Source: Pseudomonadota bacterium
GTDB lineage: Bacteria > Pseudomonadota > Gammaproteobacteria > Xanthomonadales > Rhodanobacteraceae
Direction: 5' to 3'
NCBI GenBank assembly: GCA_018240465.1
Contig: JAFEFS010000068.1
Location: forward strand, 55,155-119,154
Length of the DNA stretch: 64,000 nucleotides
Made by a program: the position numbers and the translations under genes. This document shows, one piece after another, positions 8,839 through 17,841 of the stretch. Below the pieces are notes generated by a model that did not search any database, was not told the DNA's origin, and saw only the letters and a program-made list of their open reading frames with translations. Each line of letters begins with the position of its first letter. The stretch's first letter is position 1.

Positions 8839-9060
8839 TCAGGCGCAGGAACGCCTCGTGCCGGTGGCGGCGCAGCGCAACTGCTGCCCCATGCTCAGCA
8901 CGAACACGTGGCGGCCGTTTAACCAGGGATGGATCGCCGCGATGCGACCGACGTTGACGATCGCAGGCCGATGCACGCGCGCGAAGTGGCACGGGTTGAG
9001 GCGCGCGTCGAGCGAACCCCTGCATGCCCTCGCGCACCCGCAGCGCGTAGCGTGGAGAGC
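8839..9060 (-). pseudogene. Remnant of a LytTR DNA-binding domain
   Basis: Read on the minus strand, this piece gives FARVHRPAIVNVGRIAAI followed by HPWLNGRHVFVLSMGQQL and a stop at 8839. This is the C-terminal half of a LytTR domain (compare the usual FVRVHRSYIVN and G...L...G..L patterns). The preceding segment, RYALRVREGMQ, sits in a different frame, so there is a frameshift near 9015. No receiver domain is found upstream. It appears to be the tail of a deleted LytTR-type response regulator. Confidence 0.6.
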
Positions 9061-9255
9061 GCGGCATCCGGAGCGGCGTCTTTTTTTTGGTTACTTTTTC
9101 GTCGCTGGAGAAAAATAAAGTGGCCCGTGCGCTGGATGCGCGCGGAAAAGCAAAGGGACTCGAGTGAAAAATCAGGAGCCACAGCAAAGACACCGGATTC
9201 CGGCTTTCGCCGGAATGACGGGCAACGGCAAAAGCCAAGCGTGACGAACGCGCGT
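9061..9255. other. Non-coding junk between LytTR remnant and pit
   Basis: No supported gene. It holds an A/T-rich patch (9080-9120) in otherwise GC-rich DNA and the palindromic repeat described separately at 9197. Together with the LytTR remnant this makes a ~440-base stretch without an intact gene. Confidence 0.5.
9197..9216. repeat. REP-like palindrome (ATTCCGGC...GCCGGAAT)
   Basis: Perfect 8-base arms ATTCCGGC and GCCGGAAT around TTTC, followed by GACGGG. The same CCGGAATGAC core recurs between surA and pdxA (53613-53641), so this is a dispersed genomic repeat rather than a gene-specific terminator. Confidence 0.75.
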
Positions 9256-10386
9256 CTACGCGAACAGTGCTTCGACGAGTCGCACGAGCAGATAGGCAAT
9301 CGCCCCCGCGATCGGAATCGTCAGCAGCCAGGCCCAGACCATGCGTTCGACGATCGTCCACTTGATCGCGCGCGGATTCTTGGCGACGCCGACGCCCATG
9401 ATCGCAGCGGAGATGTTGTGCGTGGTCGAAACCGGGATGCCGACCGTGGACGCGGCGATGATGACCGCGGCCGAACTGGTTTCCGCGGCGAAGCCGTTGA
9501 TCGGATGCAGCTTGACCATCTTGTGGCCGAGCGTCTTGATGATGCGCCAGCCACCGGCCGCCGTGCCTGCGGCCATGGTCAGTGCGCAGACGAGCTTGAT
9601 CCACAGCGCGATCTCGAACGACTTCGCAGCATCCTGCTCGACGCGCAGGAAGTGCAGGAACCAGGGCAGTTGATCGAGCGAACCCGCGCTCGTCGCCCCG
9701 GCGAGCGCGAGCGCGATGATACCCATCGTCTTCTGCGCATCGTTCATGCCGTGCGAGAGACCCATCGCGCTGGCCGAGACGATCTGCGCCTTGCCGAAGA
9801 AGGCGTTGACGAACTTCGGCTTGCCGAACTGATTGATCAACGGGCTCGCACGCGATCCCAGCCAGGAGATCAGCGCGAACAGCAGACCCATGACGACGAC
9901 GCCGAGAACGAAGCCGCCGAGCGGCGAAGTGATCATCGGCAGGATCACTTTCGGCCACAGGCCCTTGCCGTCCCACCAGTGCGTGCCGGCCTGGCTCCAG
10001 ATCAACGCATGCCAGTTGTTGTGCGCGCCGGCGAGCGCGGCGCCGCAAAGGCCGCCAACCAGCGCGTGCGACGAGCTCGACGGCAGCCCCCACCACCAGG
10101 TGATCAGGTCCCACACCGTCGCGCCGAGCAGCGCGCAGATCAACAGTTCCGGCGTGACGTTGACGATATGCGAGTCGATCAACCCCGACGAGATCGTCTT
10201 GGCCACGGCCGTGCCCCAGAGCGCACCGACCAGGTTGGTCGCCGCGGCGAGCAGCACGGCCTGGCCAGGACTGAGTACCTTGGTCGCAACCACGGTCGCG
10301 ATCGAATTCGCCGTGTCGTGGAAACCATTGATGTACTCGAAAACGAGGGCAACGAGGACGACGGCGAGAACAAGGGTCAGGGTCAC
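9256..10386 (-). CDS. pit: Low-affinity inorganic phosphate transporter, PiT family
   Basis: 376-residue inner-membrane protein. The GTG at 10386 is chosen because it follows AGGAAA at a good distance and begins directly in the first helix; an upstream ATG would add 29 residues from the spacer. The two family signatures are present: GFHDTANSIATVVATKVLSP near the N-terminus and the second-half copy LSHGMNDAQKTMGI. About ten hydrophobic segments are visible. PiT proteins take up phosphate, often as a neutral metal-phosphate complex, coupled to protons. It lies downstream of the DUF47 gene, a standard PiT partner. Confidence 0.93.
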   Translation of the reverse strand: MTLTLVLAVVLVALVFEYINGFHDTANSIATVVATKVLSPGQAVLLAAATNLVGALWGTAVAKTISSGLIDSHIVNVTPELLICALLGATVWDLITWWWGLPSSSSHALVGGLCGAALAGAHNNWHALIWSQAGTHWWDGKGLWPKVILPMITSPLGGFVLGVVVMGLLFALISWLGSRASPLINQFGKPKFVNAFFGKAQIVSASAMGLSHGMNDAQKTMGIIALALAGATSAGSLDQLPWFLHFLRVEQDAAKSFEIALWIKLVCALTMAAGTAAGGWRIIKTLGHKMVKLHPINGFAAETSSAAVIIAASTVGIPVSTTHNISAAIMGVGVAKNPRAIKWTIVERMVWAWLLTIPIAGAIAYLLVRLVEALFA

Positions 10387-10404
10387 GCGGCAGTTTCCTG
10401 GGTG

Positions 10405-10488
10405 AAGAGCGGGCAGTGGGCGGTGGGCGGCGAGCAGAAAAAACACAGAGGCCGCGATGCCCGCTCTTTCCACTCACCGCTCGCCGCT
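10405..10488. repeat. Inverted intergenic repeat between DUF47 gene and pit
   Basis: AAGAGCGGGCA (10405-10415) and TGCCCGCTCTT (10458-10468) are perfect 11-base inverted arms. Each arm is followed by related GTGGGCGGTGGGCGGCGAG / CACTCACCGCTCGCCGC sequence, so two copies of one short repeat face each other. It fills most of the 127-base gap inside the presumed DUF47-pit operon. Confidence 0.6.
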
Positions 10489-10513
10489 GTTGCGCTCACA
10501 AGCCTCTCGCCGC

Positions 10514-11143
10514 TCAGGAATTCTTCAGTGCGATGGCGTAGATCACATTGCCCGCGTCGCGGCAGCGATCGATGGCCTTTTCCAGCAGCTCGAACAGATC
10601 CTTGCGCAGCAGCAGGCGGGCGACGTCGTTTTCCTTGGTGAACAGGTCGCGGTAGAGGTCGAGGATCAGTCGGTCGGCCTCGCCTTCGATCGCCTGCATG
10701 CGATCGTTGAGTTCCTTCATCTTGTCCAGCGGCATGCCCTTGCGCAGCAGGCCCACCATCTCGGCGATGACGTCGCAACCCTTTTCGAGCATGACCGCAC
10801 GCGAGCCGAAATCGACGTCCATGAGCTGGGCGGCGAACAGCGCGTAGCGCTCGGCGAACTTCTCCACCGTCTTCGGAATCTTGTACAGCGCCGCAGACAG
10901 CGCCTCGATGTCCTCGCGTTCGAGCGCGGTGACGAAGGTATTGACCAACTCGGCGCTGATGTCGTTGAAAATCTGCTTCTCGCGCCGGCGCGCGAGGCGG
11001 AACTCGTCGAGCGAAGGATTCGGCGTTTTCTGCCGGGACAGCGCGATCAGCGCGCGCGCGCTCTGGCGCGCGGCGTCAGCGCTGGCCTCGAGCAGGCCGT
11101 AGAACTTGTCGCCCTTGCCGAAGATGGTCTGTAACGAAAACAT
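10514..11143 (-). CDS. DUF47 family PiT accessory protein (PhoU-like)
   Basis: 209 residues starting at MFSLQTIFGKGDKFYGLLE, the usual DUF47 N-terminus; the ATG at 11143 is preceded by AGGGA. The protein is almost wholly helical, with repeated acidic E/D-rich heptads (EREDIEALSAALYKIPKTVE, AIEGEADRL) that resemble PhoU metal-binding helices. Proteins of this family are encoded beside pit genes and modulate PiT transport. Here it is the upstream gene of a DUF47-pit pair, divergent from the pst operon. Confidence 0.9.
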   Translation of the reverse strand: MFSLQTIFGKGDKFYGLLEASADAARQSARALIALSRQKTPNPSLDEFRLARRREKQIFNDISAELVNTFVTALEREDIEALSAALYKIPKTVEKFAERYALFAAQLMDVDFGSRAVMLEKGCDVIAEMVGLLRKGMPLDKMKELNDRMQAIEGEADRLILDLYRDLFTKENDVARLLLRKDLFELLEKAIDRCRDAGNVIYAIALKNS

Positions 11144-11287
11144 GTGAACGGATCCCTGCCTGGCCGGCGGCAAGTTTACCGTTTTGTTGCACGCTTGGGC
11201 TCGGGGCCGGGGGTCGAGGGCAGAAAAGCCACCCGATCCGGAGGTTTCCGCCATCCCGGCCCTTGCCCCTCGACCCCCGCCCCGCGC

Positions 11288-11305
11288 CTGTCATAAAACT
11301 TTCAA
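11288..11305 (+). promoter_or_regulatory. PHO box upstream of pstS
   Basis: CTGTCAT AAAA CTTTCAA: two 7-base half-sites separated by four bases, the arrangement bound by PhoB. The first half-site matches the CTGTCAT consensus exactly and the second at five of seven positions. It lies 87 bases upstream of the pstS start, so phosphate starvation should induce the operon. Confidence 0.8.
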
Positions 11306-11391
11306 GTCCCCCGCGTAGCCTGCGGCACCCAGGAGCGGCGCGGGATACGTCGTCCGCGCCTCCGCAAGAATTTCCACCTACGGAGGTTTTC

Positions 11392-12414
11392 ATGTTCCAC
11401 AGCATTCGTCATTCCCTCACCGCGTTTGCCGTCGCCGCCGCGCTGTTCGCGGGTTCGGCCCATGCCGTCGATGTCACCGGCGCCGGTTCGACCTTCGTCC
11501 AGCCGATCGTCGCCAAGTGGTCGGCGAGCTACGCCGAGAAGACCGGTAGCCACATCAACTACGGTGGCGGCGGTTCGGGCGCGGGCATCGCCCAGATCAA
11601 GGCCGCGACCATCGACTTCGGCGCCTCGGACAAGCCGCTGTCGCCGGAAGAGCTCGCGGCCGCAGGCCTGGGCCAGTTCCCGATCGTGATCGGCGGCGTC
11701 GTGCCGGTGGTCAACATCGAAGGCGTCAAGGCCGGCGAGATCAAGCTGACCGGCGCCCAGCTCGGCGACATCTATCTCGGCAAGATCAAGAAGTGGAACG
11801 ATCCGGCGCTGGCTGCGAACAACGCCGGCATCAAGTTGCCGGACGCGGCGATCCAGGTCGTGTCGCGCTCGGACGGCTCGGGCACCACGTTCAACTACAC
11901 CAACTACCTGTCCAAGGTCAGCCCGGAATGGAAGGCCAAGGTCGGCGAAGGCACCTCGGTGCAGTGGCCGGTTGGCGTCGGTGGCAAGGGCAACGCGGGC
12001 GTCGCCGCCTACGTGCAGCAGATCAACGGCTCGATCGGCTACGTCGAACTCGCCTATGCGCTGCAGAACAAGATGGCCTACACCCAGGTGCAGAATGCGG
12101 CCGGCAAGTTCGTCACCCCGAACCTTGCCAGCTTCGCCGCCGCCGCCTCGCACGCGGACTGGAAGAGCGCCAAGGACTTCCAACTGGTGATCACCAACGC
12201 GCCGGGCGATGATTCCTGGCCGATCACCGCGACCGCGTTCGCGCTGATCTACAAGACGCCGAAGGACGCGGCCCGCTCCAAGGCCGTGATCGACTACTTC
12301 AAGTACGCCTACACCGAAGGCGGCAAGGCCGCAGAAGCGCTCGACTACGTGCCGCTGCCGGCCGCGCTGGTCGCGCAGATCGAGGCCTACTGGAAGGCAG
12401 AAGTCAAACTGTAG
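11392..12414 (+). CDS. pstS: Phosphate ABC transporter, periplasmic phosphate-binding protein
   Basis: 340 residues. The ATG at 11392 follows CGGAGG at ideal spacing, and the signal peptide ends at GSAHA. The mature start VDVTGAGSTFVQPIVAKWS and the phosphate-contacting SRSDGSGTTFNYTNYL segment are diagnostic of PstS. It captures phosphate in the periplasm and hands it to PstCA. First gene of pstSCAB-phoU, behind a PHO box and followed by a terminator-like hairpin that would keep PstS in excess over the membrane components. Confidence 0.97.
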   Translation: MFHSIRHSLTAFAVAAALFAGSAHAVDVTGAGSTFVQPIVAKWSASYAEKTGSHINYGGGGSGAGIAQIKAATIDFGASDKPLSPEELAAAGLGQFPIVIGGVVPVVNIEGVKAGEIKLTGAQLGDIYLGKIKKWNDPALAANNAGIKLPDAAIQVVSRSDGSGTTFNYTNYLSKVSPEWKAKVGEGTSVQWPVGVGGKGNAGVAAYVQQINGSIGYVELAYALQNKMAYTQVQNAAGKFVTPNLASFAAAASHADWKSAKDFQLVITNAPGDDSWPITATAFALIYKTPKDAARSKAVIDYFKYAYTEGGKAAEALDYVPLPAALVAQIEAYWKAEVKL

Positions 12415-12424
12415 TCTCCCTCCC

Positions 12425-12462
12425 GCCCCTCGCGGATTCGTTCGCGAGGGGCGTCTTTTTTT
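12425..12462 (+). terminator. Attenuating terminator between pstS and pstC
   Basis: Perfect 10-base stem GCCCCTCGCG / CGCGAGGGGC with an 8-base loop, then GTC and a run of seven T. It lies inside the operon, 10 bases after the pstS stop, so partial read-through is expected. Confidence 0.85.
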
Positions 12463-12496
12463 CGACAGCAGCACAAAGAGTTTTCCGGAATCGATC

Positions 12497-13489
12497 ATGG
12501 TCATGGCCGCGAGCGCCGAATCCATCGCCGTCCCGCAGAGCGACGAGACGCGCGCGCGCCGCGACGGCTTCGCCGATCGCCTGTTCCGCCGCATCGTCGC
12601 CGGCGCCGGCATCTTCGTCCTCGCCACTCTTGCCGGCGTCGCCCTGACCACGCTCTGGGGCGGGCGCGAGGCGTTCGCAACCTTCGGTTTCAAGTTCGTC
12701 GTTTCCTCCGACTGGGACACGGTCGGCAAGCAATTCGGCGCGCTCGCACCGGTCTACGGCACGCTGGTAACGGCAGCGATCGCTTTGATCATCGCGGTGC
12801 CCGTGAGCTTCGGCATCGCGCTCTACCTCACCGAGATCGCACCGCCCTGGCTGCGCACGCCGGTCGCCGCGGCGATCGAGCTGCTCGCAGGCATCCCCTC
12901 GATCATCTACGGCATGTGGGGCCTGTTCGTGTTCGTGCCGATCATGGGAAGACATCTGAATCCCTGGCTCAACGAACACCTCAGTGGCTGGCCTGTAGTC
13001 GGCGCGCTGTTCAGCGGCACGCAGTACAGCATCGGCCTCGGCATGCTCACCGCGGGCATCGTGCTCGCGATCATGGTCATCCCGTTCATCTCCTCGGTCA
13101 TGCGCGAGGTGTTCCTCACCGTGCCGACGCGGCTCAAGGAATCCGCCTACGCGCTCGGCTCGACGACCTGGGAAGTGGCCTGGGACATCGTTCTGCCGTA
13201 CACGCGCACCGCGGTGATCGGCGGCATCTTCCTGGGCCTCGGCCGTGCGCTCGGAGAGACGATGGCGGTGACCTTCGTGCTCGGCAACGTGCATCGTCTG
13301 TCGCTGTCGCTGCTCGAACCGGGCAACTCGATCGCGGCGACAATCGCCAACGAATTCGCCGAGGCCGATTCGGAAATCTTTCGCGCATCCCTGATCGCGC
13401 TGGCCTTCCTGCTCTTCGTCGTCACCTTCATCGTGCTCGCGATCGCCAAGTTGATGCTGCGCCAGATGGAAAAGAAGGAAGGCAAATGA
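12497..13489 (+). CDS. pstC: Phosphate ABC transporter permease PstC
   Basis: 330 residues with six transmembrane helices and a long periplasmic loop after the first. The cytoplasmic coupling loop that docks on PstB is EAYALGSTTWEVAWDIVLPY-like (here preceded by PTRLKESAYALG). Length and order match PstC. It pairs with PstA to form the phosphate channel. An alternative start two codons later cannot be excluded. The stop overlaps the PstA start (ATGA), indicating translational coupling. Confidence 0.96.
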   Translation: MVMAASAESIAVPQSDETRARRDGFADRLFRRIVAGAGIFVLATLAGVALTTLWGGREAFATFGFKFVVSSDWDTVGKQFGALAPVYGTLVTAAIALIIAVPVSFGIALYLTEIAPPWLRTPVAAAIELLAGIPSIIYGMWGLFVFVPIMGRHLNPWLNEHLSGWPVVGALFSGTQYSIGLGMLTAGIVLAIMVIPFISSVMREVFLTVPTRLKESAYALGSTTWEVAWDIVLPYTRTAVIGGIFLGLGRALGETMAVTFVLGNVHRLSLSLLEPGNSIAATIANEFAEADSEIFRASLIALAFLLFVVTFIVLAIAKLMLRQMEKKEGK

Positions 13490-14361
13490 GCGATGCCGCA
13501 CGCCAGGCGGTCGCCGACCGCCTCTATTTCCGCCGTCGCATCGTCAACGGCGTCGGCCTCGTCTTCGCCACGCTGTCGACCGGTTTCGGCCTGTTCTGGC
13601 TCGCCTGGATCCTGTGGACCACGTTCACCACCGGCATCGCCTCGCTCAACGGCAAGCTGTTCACGATGATGACGCCGCCGCCCGGCGACGAAGGCGGACT
13701 GCTCAACGCCTTCGCCGGCAGTGCGATGATCTGCCTGCTCGCGATCCTGATCGGTGCGCCGATCGGCATCGCCGCCGGCACCTACCTCGCCGAATACGCG
13801 AAGAAGTCGCGCCTCGGCGAGGCGATCCGCTTCTTCAACGACATCCTGCTGTCGGCGCCGTCGATCGTGCTCGGCATGTTCGTCTACACCGTCGTGGTCA
13901 AGCAGGTCGGCCACTACTCTGCGTTCTCGGGCGCGCTCGCCCTGGCCCTGATCGTGCTGCCCGTGGTCGTGCGCACCACCGACGAAATGCTCAAGCTCGT
14001 GCCGAGCGCGATGCGCGAAGCCGGGCTTTCGCTCGGCGTGCCGCAATGGAAAGTGACGGTGCAGGTGCTCTACCGCGCCGCCCTGCCCGGCATCGTCACC
14101 GGCGTGCTGCTCGCACTCGCGCGCATCTCGGGCGAGACCGCGCCGCTGCTGTTCACCGCCTTCGACAACCAGTTCTGGAGCACCAACGTGGCCCAGCCGA
14201 TGGCCTCGGTACCGGTGGTGATCTACAAATTCGCGATGAGCGCCGACGCCGGCTGGAAGTCGCTGGCCTGGGCCGGTGCGCTGGTCGTCACGCTGTTCGT
14301 GCTCGCTTTGAGCCTGATCTCCCGCGCGATCCTGTTGCGCAACAAGGTGTCCAATGACTAA
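13486..14361 (+). CDS. pstA: Phosphate ABC transporter permease PstA
   Basis: 291 residues starting at [18 protein letters not shown]; the ATG overlaps the pstC stop by four bases. Six hydrophobic segments are present, with the ABC coupling motif [20 protein letters not shown] between helices. Second permease subunit of the high-affinity phosphate importer. The gene's last eight bases overlap pstB. Confidence 0.96.
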   Translation: MSDAARQAVADRLYFRRRIVNGVGLVFATLSTGFGLFWLAWILWTTFTTGIASLNGKLFTMMTPPPGDEGGLLNAFAGSAMICLLAILIGAPIGIAAGTYLAEYAKKSRLGEAIRFFNDILLSAPSIVLGMFVYTVVVKQVGHYSAFSGALALALIVLPVVVRTTDEMLKLVPSAMREAGLSLGVPQWKVTVQVLYRAALPGIVTGVLLALARISGETAPLLFTAFDNQFWSTNVAQPMASVPVVIYKFAMSADAGWKSLAWAGALVVTLFVLALSLISRAILLRNKVSND

Positions 14362-15202
14362 CCCGAACATTCCGCTCGCGACGGCGAGCACGGTTTCGCT
14401 GATCGCAGCGCCGCCCGGCGCCGACGCGAAAGCGGCGGCAGTCGCCTCGACGCCGAAGATGTCCGCAAAGGGCCTCGACTTCTACTACGACAAGTTCCAC
14501 GCACTGAGGAACGTCAACCTCGACATCGCGGAAAAGAAAGTGACCGCGCTGATCGGCCCGTCGGGCTGCGGCAAGTCGACGCTGCTGCGCATCTTCAACC
14601 GCATCTATTCGATCTACCCGAAACTCGAAGCCAGGGGCCAGGTGCTGCTCGACGGCGACAACATCCTCGACCCGAAGTACCCGCTCAACCGCCTGCGCAG
14701 CAAGGTCGGCATGGTGTTCCAGAAGCCGGTGCCGTTCCCGATGTCGATCTACGACAACGTCGCCTACGCGATCCGCCACTACGAGAAACTGTCGAAGGCC
14801 GACATGGACGTGCGCGTCGAGGAAGCGCTGCGCCAGGGGGCGCTCTGGGACGAAGTGAAGTCGAAGCTCAACGGCAGCGCGCTCGGCCTGTCCGGCGGCC
14901 AGCAGCAGCGCCTGTGCATCGCGCGCGCGGTCGCGTTGAAGCCGGAGGTGGTCCTGCTCGACGAACCGACTTCAGCGCTCGATCCGATCGCGACCGGCAA
15001 GATCGAGCAGCTCGTCGAAGAATTGAAGGAACGCTACACGATCGCGATCGTCACCCACAACATGCAGCAGGCCTCGCGCGTCTCCGACTACACTGCCTTC
15101 ATGTACCTGGGCGAACTGATCGAGTTCGGCGACACGACCACGATCTTCGAGAACCCGACGAAGAAAATGACCGAAGACTACATCACAGGGCGCTACGGCT
15201 GA
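14354..15202 (+). CDS. pstB: Phosphate ABC transporter ATP-binding protein
   Basis: 282 residues. Walker [10 protein letters not shown] at residues 68-76, ABC signature LSGGQQQR, Walker [17 protein letters not shown], and the H-loop [12 protein letters not shown]. It energises PstCA. About 35 extra N-terminal residues rich in Ala precede the conserved core compared with the ~257-residue enteric protein; a later start (for example near [10 protein letters not shown]) is possible, but the ATG overlapping pstA is consistent with coupling. Confidence 0.96.
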   Translation: MTNPNIPLATASTVSLIAAPPGADAKAAAVASTPKMSAKGLDFYYDKFHALRNVNLDIAEKKVTALIGPSGCGKSTLLRIFNRIYSIYPKLEARGQVLLDGDNILDPKYPLNRLRSKVGMVFQKPVPFPMSIYDNVAYAIRHYEKLSKADMDVRVEEALRQGALWDEVKSKLNGSALGLSGGQQQRLCIARAVALKPEVVLLDEPTSALDPIATGKIEQLVEELKERYTIAIVTHNMQQASRVSDYTAFMYLGELIEFGDTTTIFENPTKKMTEDYITGRYG

Positions 15203-15206
15203 TCCC

Positions 15207-15917
15207 ATGTCCGACCATATCGTAAAGAGTTTCGACGACGAACTTTCCCAGCTCAACGCCGCGATCGCGCGCATGGGCGAATCGGCGCAGACCCAGTTCG
15301 TAGCGACGATGACTGCCCTGCGCAAGCGCGACGTGGAAGCCGCCGCGTGCGTGATCCGCGACGACATCGACGTCGATGCGCTCGAACGCGACATCGAGGC
15401 GCGCGCTATCCGCGTGCTCGCGCTGCGCCAGCCGATCGCGCGCGACCTGCGCGAGGTGATATCGACCCTGCGTGTCGTCGTCGAACTCGAACGCATCTGC
15501 GATTTCTCGGCGAACATCTGCAAGCGCGTAATCGCGCTCAATGCGCACTCGCCCGAACAATGGCTGATCGAAATCGGCGAACTCGGCGAATTGGCATCAA
15601 GGCAGCTTGCCGACGTCGTCGCCGCATTCGGCGAACGCAACCAGGAAAAAGCGGTCACGGTCTGGGCCTGCGACGAGCAGATCGACGACACCTACACCGG
15701 GCTCTCGCGCCGCCTGATCGACTACATGAAGGCCGATCCGCGCAACGTCGCGATCGGCATGCACTTGATGTTCATCGCCAAGAACGTCGAGCGCATCGGC
15801 GATCACGTCACCAACATCGCCGAGTCGATCTACTACCTCGTCACCGGCAGCGTGCTCGATGCACCACGGCCCAAGGGCGACAAGACCAGCCTCGATCAGG
15901 TCGAAGCGAACTCCTGA
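15207..15917 (+). CDS. phoU: Phosphate signalling complex protein PhoU
   Basis: 236 residues, two PhoU three-helix repeats with acidic metal-binding motifs (ERICDFSANICKR in the first repeat, ERIGDHVTNIAE in the second). PhoU connects the Pst transporter to the PhoR sensor kinase and represses the Pho regulon when phosphate is plentiful. Starts 4 bases after pstB; last gene of the operon. No phoB/phoR genes are in the window. Confidence 0.96.
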   Translation: MSDHIVKSFDDELSQLNAAIARMGESAQTQFVATMTALRKRDVEAAACVIRDDIDVDALERDIEARAIRVLALRQPIARDLREVISTLRVVVELERICDFSANICKRVIALNAHSPEQWLIEIGELGELASRQLADVVAAFGERNQEKAVTVWACDEQIDDTYTGLSRRLIDYMKADPRNVAIGMHLMFIAKNVERIGDHVTNIAESIYYLVTGSVLDAPRPKGDKTSLDQVEANS

Positions 15918-16063
15918 GAGCGTCGTTCGCAAAGGCTCGCGGCCGGCACCGCGGCAAGCGCCGTGCCGCCCGCGCAGCAGAAATGCGGACCGTTTGGCAC
16001 CTTGCCGCTGCTGCGGTAGGATGCCGTCGAGCCGGCATTTCCCCCAAGCACAAGGAGTGAAAC

Positions 16064-16480
16064 ATGCAAGTTTCGAAGGCGTTGTGGGTCAGGGTGTCCG
16101 CCGCTGCGATCGCGGTCGGTGTTTCCGCAGTGGCGTCGGCGCAGACGAAACCCGCGCCCGCCGACACGCATCAGACGGCATCGACGGACGCAAGCCAGCA
16201 CGGCCTCGCGGCGGTCTACAGCGATCGCCTCAACGGCCACCGCACCGCCAGCGGCGAACGCTACAACCGCGATGCGCTGACCGCAGCCAATCCGAGCTAT
16301 GCGTTCGGCACCAAGGTCAAGGTGACCAACAAGAAGAACGGCAAAACCGTCGTCGTACGCGTCAACGACCGCGGTCCGGTGCAGAAGGGCCGCGTCATCG
16401 ACCTGTCCGTCGCCGCCGCGCACCAGTTGGGCATGGGCCGCAATTCGACTGTCGAAGTGGACCTCGAACCAGTCAACTGA
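16064..16480 (+). CDS. RlpA-like double-psi beta-barrel protein
   Basis: 138 residues with a signal peptide ending at VASAQT. The mature protein carries an RlpA-like domain: GLAAVYSDRLNGHRTASGER, then AFGTKVKVTNKKNGKTVVVR and VNDRGPVQKGRVIDLS, the last containing the conserved Asp/His-region residues of septal-ring lytic transglycosylases. The SPOR domain of full RlpA is missing, so it is the short form; peptidoglycan binding or cleavage is likely but not proven. GGAG lies upstream of the ATG. Confidence 0.85.
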   Translation: MQVSKALWVRVSAAAIAVGVSAVASAQTKPAPADTHQTASTDASQHGLAAVYSDRLNGHRTASGERYNRDALTAANPSYAFGTKVKVTNKKNGKTVVVRVNDRGPVQKGRVIDLSVAAAHQLGMGRNSTVEVDLEPVN

Positions 16481-16578
16481 GCACCGTCGCGCGATGCCAT
16501 GGCAGCCGTCGCGCGAGCCTTTCCCGGCGCGCGGGATGGCTGTTCTGGATCGGCAATCCAGCGATGAGCGGACTGGCG

Positions 16579-16668
16579 TGGTGCCCGGAGCCGGAATCGA
16601 ACCGGCACGAACCTTTTGAGTCCGGCGGATTTTAAGTCCGCTGCGTCTACCGATTTCGCCATCCGGGC
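16579..16668 (-). tRNA. tRNA-Leu (anticodon UAA)
   Basis: Read on the minus strand, the acceptor arms GCCCGGA / TCCGGGC close a class II tRNA with a long variable arm; the anticodon loop reads ACTTAAAAT (anticodon TAA), and CCA is encoded. The T-arm GGTTCGATTCC is intact. Confidence 0.95.
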
Positions 16669-17035
16669 CTTGCGGGCCGTACCGATCTGCTTCGTAGCGA
16701 AAGAATACCGCATTGCGCGCAAGGCGCGCCGGGGATACACGCCATGGCGGGCCATTTCGTGATCTTCGCGGTCAGGGGCGAGCGCACAAACACGGGAGGG
16801 TCGGAATCGAATTCTTTCAGGTTTTTCGCATCACTGCGCGGTTCTCGCAACTACACGTTTTCGACTTACCGCCAAACCTACCACCATCCGTTCGCGACCA
16901 CCCTGAAATCTCTCGCCCCTCGTCGGCATCGAAGGGCGCAAAAGGGTAACAGACCCAGCCTGCGCCGTCATGCTCGCCCCGTAGCGAAGCTAAGCCACCG
17001 ATGTGCGAGCACTCTTGCGCTACTCTGGAGCGAGT
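16669..17035. other. Decayed DNA of the integrated element, left part
   Basis: No intact gene is seen on either strand. It contains the left 16-base att-like repeat (16796-16811). The minus-strand frame that carries the IS3 fragment stays open through 16817 but no longer resembles a transposase after RPE, so another junction lies near 17036. Confidence 0.5.
16796..16811. repeat. Left att-like direct repeat (copy of tRNA-Cys segment)
   Basis: GAGGGTCGGAATCGAA is identical to 17849-17864 inside tRNA-Cys (T-arm and 3' acceptor side). The two copies bracket the integrase and IS remnants, the layout left by site-specific integration into a tRNA gene. Confidence 0.7.
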
Positions 17036-17140
17036 CTCCGGCCTGTCGTATTTGGCGATGGCTTCCTCGACGGTCGCAATACAGAAGTCCGCTTCCATCG
17101 TGATCGATACGCGGTGCACGAGGACCTTGCGCGTGGTCCA
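17036..17140 (-). pseudogene. IS3-family transposase (OrfB) fragment
   Basis: 35 codons between a stop and a loss of similarity: WTTRKVLVHRVSITMEADFC, then IATVEEAIAKYDRPE. This matches the middle of the IS3-family integrase core (the usual pattern is DW..RKVLAWR.SNTM...FC...LEEAL..YGKPEI). The rest of the transposase is missing on both sides. It abuts the truncated phage-type integrase. Confidence 0.7.
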
Positions 17141-17690
17141 TCAACCTGCGCCTGGCGTAACGGAACGCAGCGCTGACCATCTCGCGCACACGGCCCGCCC
17201 TGTTGAGCGTGCCGCGCGTCACCAGCTTGCGGAGCATGACGAGGATGTCCGGCGACCCGAGCTCCGCGATCGACACGGCGCCGATGGTCGGATTCACGTG
17301 CTGCTCCAACCACGCGCGAATCTTCCGCGTGTGGTCATCGACCCACTCGCTCCGCATGGTGTCCAGCCACTCCGCGGCGACGGCTTCGAAACTGTTCGCT
17401 GCACGCACTTCGGCCGCGCGCTGCGATGCCTTGCGACTCTCGCCGGGGTCGATGCCGTCAGCCAGTAGCTTTCGTGCCTCGTCGCGCTTCTCACGAGCGC
17501 GCTTCAACATCACGTCTGGAAAGGTGCCGAGCGAAAGCGTGTTGCGTTTGCCCGTGCCTGGGCGGCGATGGTCCACGCGCCACCAGCGTGAATCGTTCGG
17601 CTGCACAAGCAGGTACATGCCACGTTCGTCGCGGAGCTTGTACGGCGCGGCTTGCGGTTTGGCGTTCCGGACTGCTGAAGGTGTCAGCAT
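17141..17690 (-). pseudogene. Truncated tyrosine-type integrase (P4/DUF4102 type)
   Basis: About 180 residues of a normal ~400. The N-terminal arm-binding domain is clear: MLTPSAVRNAKPQAAPYKLR, DERGMYLLVQPNDSRWWRV and TLSLGTFPDVMLKRAREKRD. The SAM-like core-binding domain follows (SFEAVAAEWLDTMRSEWVDD ... INP-type HVNPTIGAVSIAEL). The whole catalytic domain with the R-H-R-Y residues is absent, cut off where the IS3 fragment begins. The start codon lies ~150 bases from the 3' end of tRNA-Cys, the usual position of an island integrase. Confidence 0.85.
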
Positions 17691-17783
17691 GGCGGCAACT
17701 CCGATCCCGAACAGGAGCTGTTACCGCCAGAATTGGATGACGACAAGTGATCTATAAGGAACAGGTGTTACCTTCGAGCAACA

Positions 17784-17810
17784 AAAAACCGCGTCGTAGC
17801 GCGGTTTTAG
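17784..17810 (-). terminator. Terminator after tRNA-Cys
   Basis: Stem AAAACCGCG / CGCGGTTTT; on the minus strand the right arm is followed by a T-rich run (complement of AAAAAA at 17784-17789). It lies 32 bases past the 3' end of tRNA-Cys. Confidence 0.7.
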
Positions 17811-17841
17811 TGGTGTCGCATGATTTCTGGTTATCCGATGT

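Noticed and set aside
16817..17119. 100-codon minus-strand frame as an intact gene
   Set aside because: Only its first part resembles an IS3 transposase, its start is internal and the tail has no similarity, so it was treated as decayed element DNA.
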